Assembly (NCBI RefSeq): GCF_900117445.1
Contig: NZ_FPEJ01000001.1
Location: 1,209,243 to 1,273,242 of the forward strand
DNA length: 64,000 nucleotides
Direction of reading: 5' to 3'
Origin: Hyphomicrobium sp. NDB2Meth4
GTDB lineage: Bacteria; Pseudomonadota; Alphaproteobacteria; Rhizobiales; Hyphomicrobiaceae
Made by a program: the position numbers and the translations under genes. The number at the start of each line of letters is the position of its first letter. Positions within the stretch are counted from its first letter, which is position 1. Below, in pieces: positions 55,756 through 64,000 of this stretch. Below the pieces are notes generated by a model that did no database searches, was not told the origin of the DNA, and worked only from the letters and a program-made list of their open reading frames with translations.

Positions 55756-56436
55756 TGTACCTTTTATATTTGTTCTGCGATAAGTGCTCTATAGGCATTG
55801 CTGGGCCGATGCACATCATGCCGTAGGTCGACCAACAAGCGCATGGTTCATGACGTTTGGAGTGCCGCGACCCACAAACTAATCCCCGCCCCACTTCCCT
55901 CCCGCATACTTCCCCCACCTCTGCCCATCTGGGACGCAGCAGCTGAGCGGCTAAGCGGGACAGAGGATGGTGCCCGGTTGAGGCAGCGCTGCACCGTCGC
56001 CGCGCTGTCGCGAGGAGTCGCTCCCTCAGATTCCGGGGCCGTCGATCGGAGCTGTGCGCCGCGGGCAACCGCACGCACGGACGCCCGTCGGCAGCGGCGC
56101 TCGCACCCCCGCACCACGCGAGCGCAGAAGTGGAAGGTCCTGACGATGCGGCCCCGCTGTTGGAAGCCAAGGGCCGGACCTGAAACGCGCTGACGCCGAG
56201 TATCGCACCTCCGGCACGGCAGCGGCCAACGCGGGCGCCGGAAGGCTGCCGGTTTTGACTAAGGATGGCGGTCGTTCGGCGCCCGTGCTCCCGAAGTGAT
56301 GTGCAATGCCTCGGAGCGATGCGCTCGCGAGAACGAGGAAGTGTGGGCAATGGGCACTCGGCAATAGGCATTGGGAACGTCGCGATTGCCTAATGCCCAT
56401 TGCCTACTGCCTGCCCCGCGAAAGGAGCGAGCCAAG
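55756..56436. other. 681-base gap between the nuclease operon and the next gene
   Basis: I can support no gene here. Open frames on both strands are Arg/Ala/Pro-rich with no family pattern. The first ~50 bases before the nuclease start are AT-rich (AAATATAAAAGG) and should contain the operon's promoter. The hairpin repeat at 56345-56407 is at the right end. Confidence 0.5.
56345..56407. repeat. Hairpin repeat, copy 2
   Basis: It opens GGGCAATGGGCACTCGGCAA like the copy at 52789 and closes with GATTGCCTAATGCCCATTGC. A shorter related stretch (ACTGCCCACTGCCTATTGCC) occurs near 56748-56767. Confidence 0.8.
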
Positions 56437-56724
56437 ATGACCCCCTCACCCCGCGGCACCCGCCCAGGCAAATCCCCCGGCGTCTTCGAGTACACGACGC
56501 GCGAGGCAGCAGAGGCGGAGTTCATCGAGCGCATGATCGCCTCGGCCGCGGGCCTGCCGCGCGTCTGCGCATTGAAGAAGTGCCGTCGCCGCCGCCGCTG
56601 CTTCGGTCCCTATGAGGGAGGTCTGCCCTGCACGCGCCATCATCAGGGGCTCTGCCAGGCGCGCTTCGAAAGCGCCCTCAAAATCCTCGGCTGGTCCCTC
56701 ACCGCGGAGGACACCCCCGAATGA
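56437..56724 (+). CDS. Cys- and Arg-rich small protein, unknown
   Basis: 95 residues. A polar start (MTPSPRGTRPGKSPGVFEYT) and a helix (TTREAAEAEFIERMIASA) lead to a basic Cys cluster (CALKKCRRRRRCFGPYEGG, then CTRHHQGLC) with five Cys and two His that could bind metal. GAAAGGAGCG lies upstream of the ATG. No family recognised. Confidence 0.65.
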   Translation: MTPSPRGTRPGKSPGVFEYTTREAAEAEFIERMIASAAGLPRVCALKKCRRRRRCFGPYEGGLPCTRHHQGLCQARFESALKILGWSLTAEDTPE

Positions 56725-56878
56725 CCGCCTCTGCAATCCCACTGCCGACTGCCCACTGCCTATTGCCGCATTTGTCTCGTCCCCGGTCAGACTTCGGCAA
56801 GCAAGCCGCGCCAAAGCCGCCCGCGCACCGATCCGCCCCGTTAGGGTCTGGGCCAGCGAAGCAAAACGGAGACCTCTG

Positions 56879-57400
56879 ATGGCCCATTCGCGCGCAACCG
56901 AACGCAGCATCCTCAGCGGAGATCAGCTCGAACTCGTCGACAAGACGCATCATCCCGCGATCTACGATGCCGACGCCAAAGCGCTGCGCAATCTGCAGAA
57001 GCAGATCCGCGCCGAAAAGGGCAAGGTGCGCACGCTCGTGCGTCAGCGTCAGCGCGAGTTGCGCGGTAAGTCGGATGCGCGCGGGGGCTCGTTCCCCGGC
57101 AATACGGAGCAGCCCTTGAAGCGCAAGCAGGCGTTGTCCGCGGCACTGAAGCGCGTCAATCGCGAGCTGGTGCGCCAGAGGGCGCTGGAGGCGCGCTCTT
57201 CCAACGTCGATGCGGCGCGCCGCGCACTGGCCGCACGCCGCAGCGCCAACTTCGTCAATCCCGCATCCGCCGATCGCACCGCGGGCAACGGCATGCAGCC
57301 AATCCCCAGCACGCGCCGCCGCAGTATCATTCCTGGCAGTCAGGTCGGCTCCGTTTCGCAGGCAACGAAGGTGGCACAGGCCAGAAAGGACAACCGCTGA
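56879..57400 (+). CDS. Basic helical protein, 173 aa, unknown
   Basis: MAHSRATERSILSGDQLELV begins a protein of very high Arg, Lys and Gln content with long helices (KALRNLQKQIRAEKGKVRTL, RKQALSAALKRVNRELVRQR) and a Ser/Arg-rich tail. It could contact nucleic acid, but no domain is recognised. CGGAGAC lies a few bases before the ATG at 56879. Confidence 0.65.
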   Translation: MAHSRATERSILSGDQLELVDKTHHPAIYDADAKALRNLQKQIRAEKGKVRTLVRQRQRELRGKSDARGGSFPGNTEQPLKRKQALSAALKRVNRELVRQRALEARSSNVDAARRALAARRSANFVNPASADRTAGNGMQPIPSTRRRSIIPGSQVGSVSQATKVAQARKDNR

Positions 57401-57556
57401 AAACCGCGGCCCTGATCGCCGTCGTCGCGCCCCAATAAGCGCCCCAGTTAGCTGCATCCAAAAGGCTGTTAACCTCCGCCTTGACAACCCTTTGGTGAAA
57501 TGCGCTTTTCCCGCCGCTAAGCAATTTTTGATTGATCGCGGCGGGACCACCTGACG

Positions 57557-59410
57557 ATGACGGAAGCGAAGGCGAAAGCTAAGGCGAAACAGGCAGTTGC
57601 GGGCACGGCGGAGACCGCGCTGCACCGCTATCGCTCGCACACGTGCGGTGCGCTGCGCGCCTCCGACATCGGCAAATCGGTGCGCCTGTCGGGCTGGGTG
57701 CATCGCGTGCGCGACCACGGCGGGCTGCTGTTCATCGATTTGCGCGACCACTACGGCATCACGCAGGTCGTCGCCGATCCCGACAGTCCGGCGTTCAAGA
57801 CGGCGGAGAGCGTGCGCTCCGAATGGGTCATCCGCGTCGATGGCACGGTGCGCGAGCGCCCCGAAGGCACCGTCAACGCTGAGCTGCCGACGGGCGAGGT
57901 GGAGCTGTTCGCCACTGAGATCGAGGTGCTCTCGCAGGCAAAGGAGCTCCCCGTTCCGGTGTTCGGCGAGCCCGACTATCCCGAAGACCTGCGTCTGCAG
58001 TATCGCTTCCTCGATCTGCGCCGCGAGACACTGCACAAGAACATCATGCAGCGTCTCGCCATCGTCGCTTCGATCAGGAAGCGCATGGTGGAAGGCGGCT
58101 TCTTCGAGTTCTCGACGCCGATTTTGACGGCGTCATCGCCTGAAGGCGCGCGTGACTTTCTTGTCCCCTCGCGCATTCATGCTGGTAAGTTCTACGCACT
58201 GCCGCAGGCACCACAGCAGTACAAGCAGCTGCTGATGGTTTCGGGTTTTGATCGCTACTTCCAGATCGCGCCTTGCTTCCGCGACGAGGATCCCCGCGCC
58301 GACCGCCTCCCGGGTGAGTTCTATCAGCTCGACGTCGAGATGAGCTTCGTCGAGCAGGAAGACATCTTCGCCGCGATGGAGCCCGTCATTACGGGCGTGT
58401 TCGACGAGTTCGCCGCCGGCAAGGAAGTTACCCACGGCTGGCCGCGCATCCCCTACGATGAGGCGATTGCCAAATACGGCTCGGACAAGCCGGATCTGCG
58501 CAACCCGATCGAGATGCAGGATGTGACGGAAGCCTTCCGCGGCTCGGGCTTCAAGATCTTCGCCGGCATGATCGAAAAGGATCCCAAGGTCCGCGTGTGG
58601 GCGATCCCCGCGCCGGGCGGCGGCTCGCGCGCCTTCTGCGATCGCATGAATTCGTGGGCGCAGGGCGAAGGTCAGCCGGGTCTTGCTTACATCTTCTATC
58701 GCGAGAACGAGGCGGCCGGTCCCGTCGGCAAGAACCTCGGCCCCGAGCGCTCCGAGCAGATCCGCACGCAGCTTGGCCTCAAGGAAGGCGACGCGGTTTT
58801 CTTCGCGGCAGGCAATCCCGCGCGCTTCTATAAGTTCGCTGGCGAGGCCCGCGCCCGCATCGGCGAAGAGCTGAAGCTGATCGACGAGGGCAAATACGCG
58901 CTCGCTTGGATCGTCGACTTCCCGTTCTACGAGTGGAACGAGGACGACAAGAAAATCGACTTCTCTCACAATCCGTTCTCGATGCCGCAGGGCGGACTGG
59001 AAGCTCTGAACGCCGCCGGCAGCGACGAGGATCGCCTCAAGATCAAGGCCTATCAGTACGATATCGTCTGCAACGGCTTCGAGATCGCTTCAGGCTCGGT
59101 GCGTAATCATCGCCCCGACACGATGGTGAAGGCGTTCGAGATCACGGGCCTTGGTCAAAAGGAAGTCGAGGAGCGCTTCGGCGGACTTTATCGCGCCTTC
59201 CAGTATGGCGCGCCGCCGCACGGTGGCATGGCTGCCGGCATCGACCGCATCGTCATGCTGCTGGTCGGCGCCAAGAACCTGCGCGAGATATCTCTCTTCC
59301 CGATGAATCAGCAGGCCAACGATCTCCTCATGGGTGCGCCTTCCGAAGTTATGCCCAAGCAGCTTCGTGAGCTGCATATTCGCGTCGTCGCGCCGGAGAA
59401 GAAGGACTAG
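57557..59410 (+). CDS. aspS: Aspartyl-tRNA synthetase
   Basis: 617 residues, a bacterial-type class IIb enzyme: an OB-fold anticodon domain ([40 protein letters not shown]), motif 2 ([20 protein letters not shown]), the GAD insertion and motif 3 ([17 protein letters not shown]). It loads aspartate, and in some organisms also asparagine-tRNA, in the cytosol. An extra Ala- and Lys-rich start ([16 protein letters not shown]) precedes the normal first residues HRYRSHTCG; no later ATG can replace it. rnd, its usual neighbour, is far to the left. Confidence 0.97.
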   Translation: MTEAKAKAKAKQAVAGTAETALHRYRSHTCGALRASDIGKSVRLSGWVHRVRDHGGLLFIDLRDHYGITQVVADPDSPAFKTAESVRSEWVIRVDGTVRERPEGTVNAELPTGEVELFATEIEVLSQAKELPVPVFGEPDYPEDLRLQYRFLDLRRETLHKNIMQRLAIVASIRKRMVEGGFFEFSTPILTASSPEGARDFLVPSRIHAGKFYALPQAPQQYKQLLMVSGFDRYFQIAPCFRDEDPRADRLPGEFYQLDVEMSFVEQEDIFAAMEPVITGVFDEFAAGKEVTHGWPRIPYDEAIAKYGSDKPDLRNPIEMQDVTEAFRGSGFKIFAGMIEKDPKVRVWAIPAPGGGSRAFCDRMNSWAQGEGQPGLAYIFYRENEAAGPVGKNLGPERSEQIRTQLGLKEGDAVFFAAGNPARFYKFAGEARARIGEELKLIDEGKYALAWIVDFPFYEWNEDDKKIDFSHNPFSMPQGGLEALNAAGSDEDRLKIKAYQYDIVCNGFEIASGSVRNHRPDTMVKAFEITGLGQKEVEERFGGLYRAFQYGAPPHGGMAAGIDRIVMLLVGAKNLREISLFPMNQQANDLLMGAPSEVMPKQLRELHIRVVAPEKKD

Positions 59411-59443
59411 GTTGTCGTGGGTGAGGTCGAGGCGGGGCGAGGC

Positions 59444-60259
59444 ATGTGGGTGTTCGTCATCAACCTCGACCGCGACCGTGATCGCCTCACCCGCATGATC
59501 GCCGAATGTGATCGCGTCGGCTTGGCGTTCGAACGCTTCGCGGCGGTGGACGGCAGGCATCTAGAGGCCGACCTGCGCGATCAGTTCTTCGACGGCAACA
59601 CGCAGCACGAGCCGGCCTTCACGCCCGGTGAGATCGGCTGCTATGCGAGCCATCTGCGGCTGCATCGGCTGCTCGAGGACAGCGACACCGAATTCGCTCT
59701 CATCCTCGAAGATGACGTGCAGCTATCGGATGACTTGGTCCCCACCATAGAAGCCGCGGTGAGCGCAGTTGGCGATTGGGACATCATCCGGCTGTCTAAC
59801 GCGACGAAATCGGTCGTGCAGCCCATCGCCCCGCTCGGCAACGGCCGCGAACTGGTCCGTTACTGGACCGTCCCGAACGGCACGGGCGCATATCTCATCA
59901 ACCGCACGGGAGCGATCAAATTCGCCGAGTCCATCGAAAAGCGCACGCTCCCCGTCGATGAGGACATGCGTCGGCCCTGGCGCTTTGGCCTCAACACCTA
60001 CGGGGTCTTGCCGCCTCCGGTGGAGCCGGACGTTTTCGGCTCATCACAAATCGATACTATGGGACGCGACCGCAAGCTGTCCGCGCGCGCCCGCTTCAAG
60101 GGTGCCGCGCCGGGGCGAGACGCAGCCGCTCAGTTCCGCTATCGCCTCCAGCAGTTCGGCGTGCGCGGCTATGTGCGAGCTCATCTTCGATCGCTGATGG
60201 CCTCGATCGTCAAGCGCGTGCGCGGACGCAAAGCCGCTGCTGCCCTCTATCGCCTCTGA
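59444..60259 (+). CDS. Family 25 glycosyltransferase (LPS-type)
   Basis: 271 residues. The GT25 pattern is clear: MWVFVINLDRDRDRLTRMIA at the start, GEIGCYASHLRLHRLLEDSD, then FALILEDDVQLSDDLVP with the EDD metal-site motif, and NGTGAYLINRTGAIKF. It would add a sugar to lipopolysaccharide or another envelope glycan. The ATG at 59444 follows GGCGAGG; a GTG at 59417 is possible. It follows aspS by 33 bases and precedes the ceramidase-family gene by 6, so they form one run. Confidence 0.88.
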   Translation: MWVFVINLDRDRDRLTRMIAECDRVGLAFERFAAVDGRHLEADLRDQFFDGNTQHEPAFTPGEIGCYASHLRLHRLLEDSDTEFALILEDDVQLSDDLVPTIEAAVSAVGDWDIIRLSNATKSVVQPIAPLGNGRELVRYWTVPNGTGAYLINRTGAIKFAESIEKRTLPVDEDMRRPWRFGLNTYGVLPPPVEPDVFGSSQIDTMGRDRKLSARARFKGAAPGRDAAAQFRYRLQQFGVRGYVRAHLRSLMASIVKRVRGRKAAAALYRL

Positions 60260-60265
60260 GCCCGC

Positions 60266-61180
60266 ATGGATTGGAGCAAGGTCTATAGCTATTGCGAACG
60301 TGGCGCCGACCCTTCGTTCTGGGCCGAGCCGCTCAATGCTATTTCGAACGGGGCTTTCATCATCGCCGGTCTCATTGCCGGCTGGCAGCTTGCGCGCGCC
60401 CCGCGCTCCGATCGCTCGGCGCTCGAATGGCTGGTTGCGATCCTCATCATCACGATCGCGATGGGCGGCTACGTGATGAACATTGCGCGCCGCGCCTCGC
60501 TGGAAAGCACGTTAAATGTTGCCGCGCTGAGCACCGCGGCCATCCTCGCAGTCATTATCGTATGGGAGCGCCTCGCCAGCCCGGCACGTGCGAACGCGCT
60601 TTTCGAGCGCGTGATGATCATGCTCGTAATCGGCATCGGCATCGGCAGTTTCATGTTCCACACCTACGCAACCGTGTGGTCCATTCCCTTCGACACCGTG
60701 CCCATTTCGCTTTTCATGCTCAGCTACCTGGGCTATGCGCTACGCCGCTTTGCTGGCGCGCCGTGGATGATAGTCATCGCTGCACTGATCAGCTTCTTTT
60801 TCGCAGTCAAGTACGCGCAGGGCATTCCCTGCTCGAACGAGCTGCTGCCGATGACGCGCGGCGCCGGCAAGCGCTGCTTCAATGGCACTCTCGGCTATAC
60901 GCCGGCCTTCATCGCACTCGTCTTGGTGGGCGCCGTGCTGCTGCTGCAACGTCATCCAGCTGCAAAGTATCTTTTTGCCGGCGCGGCCCTGTTCCTCATT
61001 TCAATGACCTTCCGCACCATCGATCTGGAGGTCTGTCGTTGGATCATGCGCGGCGGCCGCGGTGTCGGAACGCACTTTTTGTGGCACACATTCAACGGCC
61101 TGTTGCTCTATGTGCTGCTGCTGGCGGCAATTCGGCATGGCGATGGGCGACGCATCCCGGCGAGGGCATTGCATAGCTAG
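60266..61180 (+). CDS. Ceramidase-family membrane protein
   Basis: 304 residues with seven membrane segments. Conserved parts of the alkaline ceramidase (CREST) superfamily: YCERGADPSFWAEPLNAISN, IGIGSFMFHTYATVW, DTVPISLF and GTHFLWHTFNG. The His/Asp set (HT, D, H/WH) fits a zinc site. Members split amide bonds in ceramide in eukaryotes; bacterial ones are untested, and the substrate may be another lipid. It is 6 bases downstream of the GT25 gene, so both may act on the cell envelope. Confidence 0.88.
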   Translation: MDWSKVYSYCERGADPSFWAEPLNAISNGAFIIAGLIAGWQLARAPRSDRSALEWLVAILIITIAMGGYVMNIARRASLESTLNVAALSTAAILAVIIVWERLASPARANALFERVMIMLVIGIGIGSFMFHTYATVWSIPFDTVPISLFMLSYLGYALRRFAGAPWMIVIAALISFFFAVKYAQGIPCSNELLPMTRGAGKRCFNGTLGYTPAFIALVLVGAVLLLQRHPAAKYLFAGAALFLISMTFRTIDLEVCRWIMRGGRGVGTHFLWHTFNGLLLYVLLLAAIRHGDGRRIPARALHS

Positions 61181-61228
61181 CCCGAACCGCCCCATAAAGG
61201 CGCCCCTGACCAGCCTGAGCCGGGCAAA

Positions 61229-61315
61229 GCGGACGTGGTGGAACTGGTAGACACACAGGACTTAAAATCCTGAGGCGGCAACGCCGTGTGGGTTCGATTC
61301 CCACCGTCCGCACCA
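61229..61315 (+). tRNA. tRNA-Leu(UAA)
   Basis: The acceptor stem GCGGACG pairs with CGTCCGC; the anticodon stem-loop is GGACTTAAAATCC, so the anticodon is TAA (reads UUA and may read UUG). A long variable arm (GGCGGCAACGCCG-type) marks a class II tRNA. GGTTCGATTCC is the T arm, and CCA is encoded at 61313-61315. Confidence 0.95.
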
Positions 61316-61347
61316 ACGATTTCAATGGGTTAGGTGGTGCGTGTCCT

Positions 61348-61357
61348 GTCCGCACCA
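61348..61357. other. Ten-base copy of the tRNA-Leu 3' end, possible att remnant
   Basis: GTCCGCACCA repeats the last bases of the tRNA (61306-61315) 42 bases further on. tRNA 3' ends are common integration sites; the genes to the right have an accessory look. No integrase is in the window. The rest of the 228-base gap to 61543 shows nothing else. Confidence 0.35.
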
Positions 61358-61543
61358 GGTGAACATTCCGCGATTAGCAACCAATTAGCAACCACTTTGG
61401 AGCGCTTCGCTTCGCTCTGTTGGCGGTTTGTTCCAAATCTCGGCTCCTGGAGTGCTGCCAAAAAAGTCAGTCAAAACAAAAAAAATCAGTAGTTGACTAT
61501 TTTGCGATGACTTTCCATATTGCGCCCGTAGACGGAGGCGAAT

Positions 61544-61834
61544 ATGGCCAGAACCCGACACCTTCAGCAGCGTATGTCCCAGCGAGGCATCAACCTCGAG
61601 CTCCTCGAATTCGCACGACAGTTCGGCGAGCCGAACCAGGACAAGGTCGTCCTTAACCGCAAGGGTCTCGGGCGCCTTCTCGAGGCTATTCGTGGCTTTG
61701 AGCGTACAGCGAAGAAAGCGCTGGATAAGGGGGGCATTGTTGTCGTCGAAGATGGAGAAGCGCTGATCACGACCTATCGTCTCGACAGTTATGTGCGCCG
61801 AAAAGGTCGCCGTTCGAAAAGGAGCCGGCATTGA
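61544..61834 (+). CDS. Small protein ahead of the methylase-like gene, DUF4258-like
   Basis: 96 residues: MARTRHLQQRMSQRGINLEL starts with the 'H..QRM.QRGI' feature seen in DUF4258-type small proteins, followed by a central QFGEPNQDKVVLNRKGLGRL and a basic end (RKGRRSKRSRH). Its stop overlaps the following gene's start by four bases. It may be a regulator or toxin-like protein coupled to the restriction-modification-type genes; this is not proven. Confidence 0.6.
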   Translation: MARTRHLQQRMSQRGINLELLEFARQFGEPNQDKVVLNRKGLGRLLEAIRGFERTAKKALDKGGIVVVEDGEALITTYRLDSYVRRKGRRSKRSRH

Positions 61835-63684
61835 CCTTCGCCCTTCCGACCCCCTCCCAGCTCTATGGCGCCCTTGCCCCTTCCTGGGCCCGGGCGGGCA
61901 TCAGTCCGAACTACGCCCTTGAGACGATTCTGGAGCTGGTCGCCATCACCAAGCGCGAAAGCCTCCGGCCGCATTCCTCGATCAGGCAGGGGCCAGACAC
62001 CCTCACCTGGCGTGCATGGGAGCAGTTGCGGATCGAGCTGTCACACGAGCTCGATCTTCCCCCTGCACCGAGGGAACGCATCTTCGATCTTAAGCCGGGC
62101 CTCCTTGAGGAGACCCTTCAGACCTTGCGACCGCTTCTCCCGATCCTGTCCTCGCCCGAGGGGAGGCCGTTCATCGATGCCTTCCTCGACTTCCTGGCCA
62201 CGGCTCCACAGACGGCGATGCGCGACACGCCGATCGGTTATTTCAAGTGGCCGGAATACATGGCCCGGCTTATCGAGAAGCTTCTCGGCAAGCCCGATAG
62301 CCATCCCCTCTACTGCCCGTTCGACACTTCGGGCTGGATGCCGCTGTTCCTCGCACGCGCCGGGTGGCATGTCCGCTGCGAACTCGGCAATTCCGACACC
62401 GCCCGCATCCTGGCCCTCTTTGCCTATCTGGGAGACTGGAAGCTCGAAATGCGTGTGGGCGATCCCATCCGTCAGCCGGCCTGGCTGGATGGCCGGAAAC
62501 TCGTTCAGTTCAAACATTCCGCCGCGATCACGAGCTTCGGGCTGCGCCTCAAGGACGAGGCAACGCTCGATCCTTACGGCCGCTTCCCGCACCGCTTCCA
62601 CTACGGAGAGACCGCCCAGGTCGCTCACCTCATCGCGCAGACCAAGGGTCGCCTGGTGGTCATTCTTCCCGAGGCATTTCTCTTTCGCACCTCGGGAGGG
62701 GAACGCGACTACAAGGAGAAGCTCGTCCGCAGCGGCATTCTCTCTACCGTAATCAGGCTGCCGCGGGACGCCTTTGCCCCCAACGCCAATGTCCAATCAT
62801 CGGTGCTGATCTTCGAGACCCAGCAACATGTGCGCGACGTGCTGTTCGTCGATGCCTCGGATGACCTTGGCCGCAAGGCCCGCGCAAAGTCCAAGACTCC
62901 TCTCGATCCCGTGGAGCAGATTGCCTCGATCGTTCTCAACCGCCGCAGCACCCATTGCTCCGCAGCCGCCACGTACGAGCGGATTGCGCAGAACGATTTC
63001 AACATTTCGGCTGACCGTTACGTGCGCAGTGCCGAAGAACAGCAGGTCGCATCGCTGCTTGAGGAAACCAAGACACTCGATCTTGCCGACATTGCCGAGA
63101 TCATCAGGCCGCAAGCTATAGCCGGGGAAGAAGGGGACGCGGCGCGCTCCTTTGCCGAGATTGGCCTGCAGGACATTCAGGCTGACGGCACCATTCGGCA
63201 GCCCGCCAAGCTTGTAACGGTGAGTGACCGGAACCTCGCCAAGGCCGAGCGTCAGCGGGTGGAGAAAGGAGACGTTCTCCTGTCCGTGCGCGGGCGCATT
63301 GGCGCGGTCGGCGTAGTTCATGAGCAGCACGGGCCCAGAAATTGGCTGCCCTCGCAGGCGTTCGTAATTTTGCGTCTGCGCGACAGCAGTCCGGTGAGAC
63401 CGCTCGATCTTTATCGCTACCTGTCATCGCCGCTAGGACAGGGGCTCCTGCAGTCGCTTGCAACGGGGATGACGGTCCCGATGGTCTCCATGGGTGACCT
63501 CAAGAAATTCCGCGTGATGGTTCCGAGCGCGAGCGAGCAACAGCAGCTTGAGAAGCAATATGAAAAAGCGCGAAAGCTTCGCGCTCAAATCCGGCAGCTC
63601 GAGACCGAGGCCGAGGAACTGAACGCGGCCGGCTGGCCAATGACGAAAGTCTCTCTTCAAATTTCCGATGAAAATATAGGCTGA
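61831..63684 (+). CDS. Methylase-like protein fused to a specificity (HsdS-type) domain; methylase motifs missing
   Basis: 617 residues. The first ~380 follow the type I N6-methylase (HsdM-like) course (start helices, then FKWPEYMARLIEKLLGKPDS, TKGRLVVILPEAFLFRTSGG, APNANVQSSVLIFET). But motif I reads FDTSGWMPLFLARAG, without the usual Gly-x-Gly, and the catalytic NPPF/Y is absent where FKHSAAITSFG stands. The last ~190 residues form an HsdS-like recognition domain (VEKGDVLLSVRGRIGAVGVV, then NWLPSQAFVILRLRD and TGMTVPMVSMGDLKKFRVMV) with a coiled coil. It could be a DNA-reading partner without methylation. It overlaps the small gene before it and is 4 bases before hsdM. Confidence 0.75.
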   Translation: MTFALPTPSQLYGALAPSWARAGISPNYALETILELVAITKRESLRPHSSIRQGPDTLTWRAWEQLRIELSHELDLPPAPRERIFDLKPGLLEETLQTLRPLLPILSSPEGRPFIDAFLDFLATAPQTAMRDTPIGYFKWPEYMARLIEKLLGKPDSHPLYCPFDTSGWMPLFLARAGWHVRCELGNSDTARILALFAYLGDWKLEMRVGDPIRQPAWLDGRKLVQFKHSAAITSFGLRLKDEATLDPYGRFPHRFHYGETAQVAHLIAQTKGRLVVILPEAFLFRTSGGERDYKEKLVRSGILSTVIRLPRDAFAPNANVQSSVLIFETQQHVRDVLFVDASDDLGRKARAKSKTPLDPVEQIASIVLNRRSTHCSAAATYERIAQNDFNISADRYVRSAEEQQVASLLEETKTLDLADIAEIIRPQAIAGEEGDAARSFAEIGLQDIQADGTIRQPAKLVTVSDRNLAKAERQRVEKGDVLLSVRGRIGAVGVVHEQHGPRNWLPSQAFVILRLRDSSPVRPLDLYRYLSSPLGQGLLQSLATGMTVPMVSMGDLKKFRVMVPSASEQQQLEKQYEKARKLRAQIRQLETEAEELNAAGWPMTKVSLQISDENIG

Positions 63685-63688
63685 TTAA

Positions 63689-63913
63689 ATGCCCGCACAA
63701 ACGCACCAGGACCTTTCAGAAAAAATCTGGGCCGTCGCCAACAAGCTTCGAGGTCCTTACCGGCCGCCGCAGTATCGGCGCGTTATGCTGCCGCTCGTTG
63801 TGCTGCGCCGGCTCGATTGCGTCCTGGAGCCGACCAAGGATGATGTTCTCAAGCAATATGATGCGCTCAAGAATGTGAACCGGCATGCAATTTTGACCCC
63901 TTGCTGGGGGTAA
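63689..63913 (+). pseudogene. hsdM: hsdM 5' part, cut by an insertion element
   Basis: The frame encodes the HsdM N-terminal region (EKIWAVANKLRGPYRPPQYR, RVMLPLVVLRRLDCVLEP) as far as DALKNV. From about 63874 the sequence is that of the insertion-element end, and the frame stops at 63913. The rest of hsdM, if it exists, lies outside the window. Together with the gene before it, this was a type I-like modification set. Confidence 0.8.
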
Positions 63914-64000
63914 TCGGCGCGCAATTTTGACCCTACCCCCTGTGCTGAGAACATTGCCCTTGGTGCGTGCGTCGGCACGAGGGCGAGCGGGGGATGATCA
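63874..64000. mobile_element. End of an IS21-like insertion element, runs off the window
   Basis: It begins TGTGAACCGGCATG inside hsdM. GCAATTTTGACC occurs twice (63887-63898 and 63921-63932), the kind of repeated motif found at ends of IS21-family elements. A GGGGG site precedes an ATG at 63994 that could open the transposase gene. The remainder and the target-site copy are not in the window. Confidence 0.6.

Noticed and set aside
55601..56371. Minus-strand frame of about 256 codons over the gap right of the nuclease operon
   Set aside because: Composition is that of translated non-coding, high-GC sequence, and it overlaps the nuclease start in another frame.

Overview
The window looks like a chromosome segment of an alphaproteobacterium of the order Hyphomicrobiales, possibly close to Hyphomicrobium. 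That is an inference. It rests on the high-GC codon use, on a run of genes (purN/purM, CDP-alcohol phosphatidyltransferase, AI-2E permease, hdaA, ppk, ppx, rnd, aspS) that recalls a conserved alphaproteobacterial order, and on an XoxF-type lanthanide methanol dehydrogenase. Most of the sequence is housekeeping DNA with short intergenic gaps. Several families of GC-rich, hairpin-forming repeats sit in the wider gaps.

Layout. 0-13 kb: 3' part of a polyprenyl diphosphate synthase, a tRNA-methyltransferase-like gene, an S49 peptidase, a glyoxalase-fold protein, a Tat-exported metallo-beta-lactamase-fold hydrolase divergent from an AraC regulator, an autotransporter-like barrel protein, glyQ and glyS separated by repeats, a GIY-YIG protein and a gamma-glutamylcyclotransferase-fold protein. 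13-21 kb: ABC-F ATPase, GYF-domain protein, ndk, a dihydrofolate-reductase-fold protein, a 113-bp tandem repeat, cytochrome c and cytochrome P450. 21-28.4 kb: purN and purM, separated by a frameshifted autotransporter, a porin and a degenerate resolvase-like gene. 28.6-38.7 kb: DUF2066 protein, phosphatidyltransferase, permease, hdaA, ppk, ppx, a J-domain protein and rnd. 39-53 kb: a block not expected between rnd and aspS, with an orphan xoxF, catalase, an OmpA-like protein with Cys-rich repeats, a TonB-like protein, small stress-type proteins, a GGDEF protein, and a chorismate-lyase-like protein overlapping a GNAT-histone-deacetylase fusion.

53.4-55.8 kb is the most unusual part. It is an AT-richer, tightly packed operon on the minus strand that encodes a PD-(D/E)xK (Mrr-like) nuclease, a soluble histidine-kinase-like protein with a degenerate G1 box, and a complete receiver protein with a basic tail. 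I do not recognise this combination as a described system. It could be a two-component-controlled nuclease, and so a candidate defence module. It is flanked by two copies of a hairpin repeat and by a gene-empty stretch.

56-61.3 kb: small hypothetical genes, aspS, a family 25 glycosyltransferase, a ceramidase-family membrane protein and tRNA-Leu(UAA). 61.3-64 kb: what looks like the left edge of an accessory island at the tRNA. A 10-bp copy of the tRNA 3' end is followed by a small protein, a methylase-specificity fusion whose methylase motifs are missing, and an hsdM gene cut by an IS21-like end that runs off the window.
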